Shown one piece after another: positions 59,137-64,000 of a DNA stretch of 64,000 bases. This DNA comes from Alviniconcha marisindica. Lineage: Eukaryota > Mollusca > Gastropoda > Provannidae. Location of the stretch: contig JABMCL010000287.1 in assembly GCA_018857735.1 (NCBI GenBank), positions 302,501-366,500 of the forward strand, read 5' to 3'. Below the pieces are notes generated by a model. That model worked only from the letters and a program-made list of their open reading frames with translations, had not been told where the DNA came from and made no database searches. The number at the start of each line of letters is the position of its first letter. Positions within the stretch are counted from its first letter, which is position 1. Both the position numbers and the translations under genes were made by a program.

Positions 59137-61359
59137 TAGCTTTGTCAGGTCCAGTTTCTCATACCATCAGGTTCAATCTTTTGTATGACGTTTGTGTGTC
59201 ATAAACTAGTCAGTATAATATTGCTGTGTTTTGGACTTCATGGCCGACACCTCTGCAGAAGAGAAAAATTGACATCAGCTTTTACTTTGACATGATCGCA
59301 ATCTTTTTATTGTACACAATGGCAACCTCTTACCAAGCTTCACATTTCGTCATTTGGACTAGTTTTGGTGACCTTGACCCATGTTCAGTGTGTCGTAGGT
59401 AAGTTAAAAGAATGGAAAGTTCTCCCATTTTAAAGGGTTTAGCTGAGTATTTGCCCTTTTTTTGTTGTTATTGTTGTTCTTTTTCCTTTTTTTCTCCTCT
59501 ACCCCATTTTCTTCTTTTAAGAGTACATTTGTGAATGGGAGCAAGTTGGAGAGAGAGAGAATCAGGAGATTTTTTTGATTTTTTTCCCTTTCAGTTCTGG
59601 AAAGAAATACAGTACATGAGTGATTATAATGCAAGTCAGCAAATACATTTAAAAAAAATAAAAATAAAAAGTTTACAAAAACAAGGAAAACATCTTAAAC
59701 TGGGTTGACAGCTAATGAAGGAACACAGCTAATTAAGTTCTGATTCGAATGAAGTTTTACTCCTAGACATGACACTCAAGACAAACCTAGACAATTGCCT
59801 CTATTTCTTCTTCTTCTTCTTCTTTTTCTTCTTTTTTCTCTCTCTTCTTTCTTTGTTTCTAGTCCTCTTAGCTAAATGCTCTTCAAAGGACAGTGCATTT
59901 TTCAGTACAAGAGACCAGTTCCACCCAGGAACGCGTGTACATTTGTCAAACCATCCCACTTCACAGAATTTAAGTGCTGTGCTTCTGACAACAACATGTG
60001 AAAGCTGAACCAATGTTTACTGTTTATGGGAGAAAAATACACTCTGGTCTACTACATTCTAGCTAATATTTCCAAACACCATTCTAGCTAACATTTCCAA
60101 AGACAGACAGTTGGTGCAAATACGCTCGGCAGACTGGCAGGAAAGCAGAGACCTCAGGCAGATCTTTCTCAGGCCCCGGAGAAAAGGGATGGGTGTCATT
60201 CTGTTCTCTTTCTTCTTTGTTCTGCATTGTTGCATCTGTTCATGACAACGTTTTCTTCACTTTTTCATTTACTTTCTAGACTTAACCTCACTCAAAGTAG
60301 TGAGTCTTGTAAAAGTCCACAGTGATAAATTTCCCAGAGTGCACCCAAACATGTTGTCTCAGCTGCAACAGAAAACAGTGACGTTGTTTTTTTAAAAGGC
60401 AGAATAAGGAGTTGAGGTTTGGATGGCCGGTGCTGTTTGGTGTTAACAGTCTTTACCTGATATTGTTGTACAAATTATATGAACCATGGAAACAAAACAA
60501 AATAATTTGCGGGAGGAATGAGAGAACAACTGCTGGTAAGGTTGACAAAATAGAACAGATCTAGGGAAATGTACTCACCAATGCTACGAAACTCAAGGAA
60601 ACAATAGTACACAAGTGCTTTCGACAACAACAAAAAATTCTTTGGGTGTAAGAAGATAGAAAGGGACAACAAACAGAAGAAGAAAGCAAAAGAAAATGAC
60701 AGACAAGGAGCTGATGTAAAAATAAAAAAAAATAAAAAACAAATTGTGGGTTTTTCAATTTCCCCACAGATCTTCAGAGGGGACAGAAGCGGTCATGGAT
60801 GTAGGACTATGAGGGATATGCTTCTGCAGATATAGTTGCGGCATGGGTCCAGATCCATGTCCATATCTGTGTACAATGGTTTTCAGTGTTTTAATTTAGC
60901 ATTTCTAATTCTTATCTCGTCTTGACACAAATTATTTTAGTGCCTAATATCCTGTGTGGCATGTTTCTTCTCATCTAAGTGACTGCAAAATCAGATGGAT
61001 GTGTGTGCACACATGGATGTGTGGGGGGTGGGAGGGGGGCTGCAAAAATACTAATGCTGTTACAGCGGTAGGGAGTGTTAGAGAAGCATGGGGTGGAAAG
61101 TAACAGTACAACAGTATTGTAGACAGTGTCTCTGTTATGTTCAAAATTTCAGTTTTCTCATGGATAGGTAAATCAAGTAGGTTTAAATCTGTTCAGGTTT
61201 ATGGTACAGCCAGGTCCATTGAATTGAGAACCTCATCTCCCCTGTATCATTCTGAGAACAGACAAGTGTATTCCCCAGCCACCTGTTGTTGTCACTGGCA
61301 TCAGTATGTCAGTGAGAAACCTAACGTACATACTCATAGTGAAGCAAATGAACAAGTTC

Positions 61360-61503
<144 letters not shown>

Positions 61504-61645
61504 TGCTTTAGTTGGAAAGATTGACGAAAGCAGTCAGTTGTATTGATTGCTGCATTATGCAATCCTACTGCGTGTACAAATATAGAGTGCTAGGTTTCTT
61601 TAACAGGTACACACTTAAACTGCCTCCCAACCACAATGCCTACAC

Positions 61646-61648
<3 letters not shown>

Positions 61649-61709
<61 letters not shown>
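61649..61709 (+). repeat. (TG)n microsatellite
   Basis: About 30 TG units. Confidence 0.95.
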
Positions 61710-62647
61710 CAGGCAGGAGGATAAAGGGTTTGGATGGTGGATACTGATCGGGGTGGTTGCTTCTTTGCCAGCTGACAGATGATTTTGACTTGGGGTGTGT
61801 GGGTGTGAGAGGGAGAGAGAGAGAGAGTGCAGTAAGTAGGATAAAAAAAAAGCTTTGAATGCAGTTCATGTTTGTCTGGGTTATTTGTTCTTTGCTTGTT
61901 CATGGATGACTTTGAGCTGGCTTACATGTGGTGCATGTATGGTTCTCTACTGCTGTGTTCTTGTCACTACGCACACTTGGGACTGTAATGGGGATTGGGC
62001 AGGGTGGGGGTGGGGAGGGGGCGATTGCAGAAAATAGCCGATTCTAGGGTCTCCTCTATCCATCCTACACTGCCTAATGTGATAATATTCTTCAGCCTAA
62101 TTATGTGATACATACACTTTTGGAGTCTTCAGATCTATCCCGCACACATGAAACTGTAACTTGTGCATGACACATACACCTTTGGGTTCTTCCAAACTGA
62201 ATGAAGCAAGCCAGGTCAGTGCAGCTCCCTTACACTTCAAACCTGCTGTCCATGTACACCAGCTAGCTGACATTCGAACAGACCCTGATCACAGTATTAC
62301 CAGAGCAGTCATGGCAATTATAAATCCTACATGTTAGACCGTGTAGCTCATTAGAATACCTCAACTGTGGTCCAGGCATGGACAGCCTAATCAAACTCTT
62401 GATGATCACACAGTCATAATGTAAGAGCACTATGCATATTCTTGAAATCAAGCAGATTTTGCATTGATGAGCAATCAGGGTGACAGTGGTTAAATACATT
62501 TCTTCTCTTTGTATACAATTATAACTCCATTGAATCTTGTTATTTTTCCCTTCTGATTTGTTGTAACTAATTTGCTTTGGCTCAGCATTACAGAAATCTA
62601 TTTTTATAAGTACACTGTACAAGTATCCCAACTGTATACACAACAAC

Positions 62648-62705
62648 CAAAGGTGTGTTCAAAGTAGCTTAATTTAAGATGACAGATTTCAACTTACTCC
62701 AATGC
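62648..62705. repeat. Repeat copy shared with 63794-63850
   Basis: AAGGTGTGTTCAAAG, TTAAGATGACAGATTTCAAC, TTACTCCAA recurs with small changes at 63794-63850, the second copy lacking about 11 bp. Confidence 0.7.
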
Positions 62706-63437
62706 TCAAACTTTCAGTCATTGAGCTTATAATGTTAAGAAGCAGTTAATGGCACATAGATGCTATTTATACATTATCAATGATCACAATATATCATTCT
62801 ATTTTCCCCCCTTTCTTTGTGGCAAAATCAATTACGTCATCATTTACATATTCCGCATACAGTGTGATTCTTGATGAGCTCATCCTTAATTCTAGTCTAC
62901 ATTGCAGCGTTTGATTATTCCACAGTGAGTAACCTCCCAGGTATAACTTGGACACACACAAAAAGCATGTGCGATTTGCTTTGCAAAGTGTCACAAGAAA
63001 ACTTGGAGTTATCTGCTTACCTCACGAGAAAGGTTCATCATACACAGTGTAGTGTACCATCAGTAGCATGTACAATGTGTTTTCTTTTGAACATGAAGAG
63101 CCATCAGTAACCACGTTAGTATACATGATACACCACCTTTTTCTTCTGCCAGGTCTGTGTTATGTATGACTGTTCAAAACTCCATACTATTCAACACATA
63201 CTGACCCAACACCACCCCAGGAATTAGCATCTGTAATAACACATCATCATCAGTTCATCCAACAAAATTGATGGTTTGTTTGGATTATTATTGAAACACA
63301 AATTTTGCATAATTGTGTGACTGAATTTTTCAATTGAGTTCTGTTTGTATCTTGTAATATACGTGTGCTTGTAAGTTTGTATATAGTCTGAACTACACAT
63401 CTTGTTAAACATTGGTGGAGATCATTTTGTGTTTGTG

Positions 63438-63473
63438 AATAAATATCTTGTCTGTTTCATTTGCAGAAATAAA
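63438..63473 (+). terminator. Tandem poly(A) signals
   Basis: AATAAA at 63438-63443 and 63468-63473, followed at 63490-63560 by a G/T-rich stretch (GGTGTCTGTTTAG, TTTGGTGTGGGTGTATG) typical of a downstream cleavage element. Cleavage is expected near 63490, which sets the gene's 3' end. Confidence 0.65.
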
Positions 63474-63490
63474 GCTGTTCATAATGTTTT

Positions 63491-63913
63491 GTATGTTTTC
63501 TTTTTGACTAATTTGGTGTCTGTTTAGTTCCGATTTGGTGTGGGTGTATGTTCAAAATTTGTGTTTAGTTGTGATTTTTGTTGGTACTGTTTTTGGTGGT
63601 TGATTTTTTCTTTTTCTTTCTTTTTTTCTTTTTCTGCACCATCTTTACTGAAGCTGGGGGGGGATGAAGAATGGTGCTAGTTTTAATTAGCACTAGAGTG
63701 ATCAGTACTTCTCCTCGCTGTAAAATACTTTCAACTAGAATGAATTGAATATGATATGAATCAATATAAGCACAGTTGTGTGTGTGTACAACTGAAGGTG
63801 TGTTTAAGATGACATATTTCAACTTATCCCAAAAGTTCACACAGACAACATAGGTCATTAAAAACTTTTTATTTATTAAACAGCTGTATAATATGCAGTA
63901 AGTGTGTGTGTGT

Positions 63914-63954
<41 letters not shown>

Positions 63955-64000
63955 AAAAACCTTTAAAATGACAGTTTGAAAGGAACACATAATCAAACTA
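63491..64000. other. Downstream sequence
   Basis: G/T-rich then A/T-rich. It includes a second copy of the 62648 repeat and a (TG)n tract at 63903-63952. TTTATT at about 63867 would be AATAAA on the opposite strand, but no gene on that strand is seen. Confidence 0.5.

Overview
The window is animal nuclear DNA, not microbial. It has split protein-coding exons with consensus GT/AG splice sites, a 39 kb intron, many long (CT)n, (TG)n and (CA)n tracts and several minisatellites. Dispersed repeats rich in CAAGGTCA and GGACGTTAA are reminiscent of those in mollusc genomes. I infer a lophotrochozoan, most likely a gastropod mollusc. That rests on repeat style and intron architecture only, so the taxon is uncertain.

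One gene is clearly supported. It lies on the + strand and fills most of the window. Thirteen exons between 41078 and 57346 splice in perfect phase and encode an acidic, Ala/Pro-rich linker, a Dbl-homology RhoGEF domain, a PH domain and a Ser/Gly-rich tail. The closest match I can recall is p63RhoGEF (ARHGEF25) and the second GEF unit of Trio/Kalirin. The conserved helix after the PH domain (FLRALQSPIAYQ) is the part that binds activated G alpha q in the p63RhoGEF structure. The expected role is therefore to relay a G alpha q-coupled receptor signal to RhoA at the plasma membrane. The first coding exon is probably 1433-1615 (61 codons, phase 0). Further phase-0 candidate first exons lie at 33283-33372 (well formed), 15356-15403 and 3582-3632. 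Protein length is about 724-753 aa depending on the 3' end used.

Layout: 1-1240, degenerate tandem repeats of unknown role. 1433-1615, first coding exon. 1616-41077, giant first intron with microsatellites, minisatellites, poly-C/poly-G tracts and possible internal promoters. 41078-57346, the compact exon cluster; its introns hold an 80-bp satellite (52.0-53.7 kb), a 42-bp minisatellite (51.2-51.7 kb) and a minisatellite built from copies of a splice acceptor (54.7-55.1 kb). 57347-about 63490, alternative last exons and a long 3'UTR ending at two AATAAA signals. 63491-64000, downstream sequence.

Three observations stand out. Every (CT)n tract longer than about 45 bp in the window (fifteen counted) has the pyrimidines on the gene's sense strand, while TG and CA tracts occur in both orientations. 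One splice acceptor with the first bases of its exon has been tandemly copied about a dozen times just upstream of the functional copy. Candidate alternative first exons carry Cys-X-Cys or N-myristoylation-like motifs that could set membrane targeting. No other protein-coding gene, RNA gene or intact transposon was recognised.
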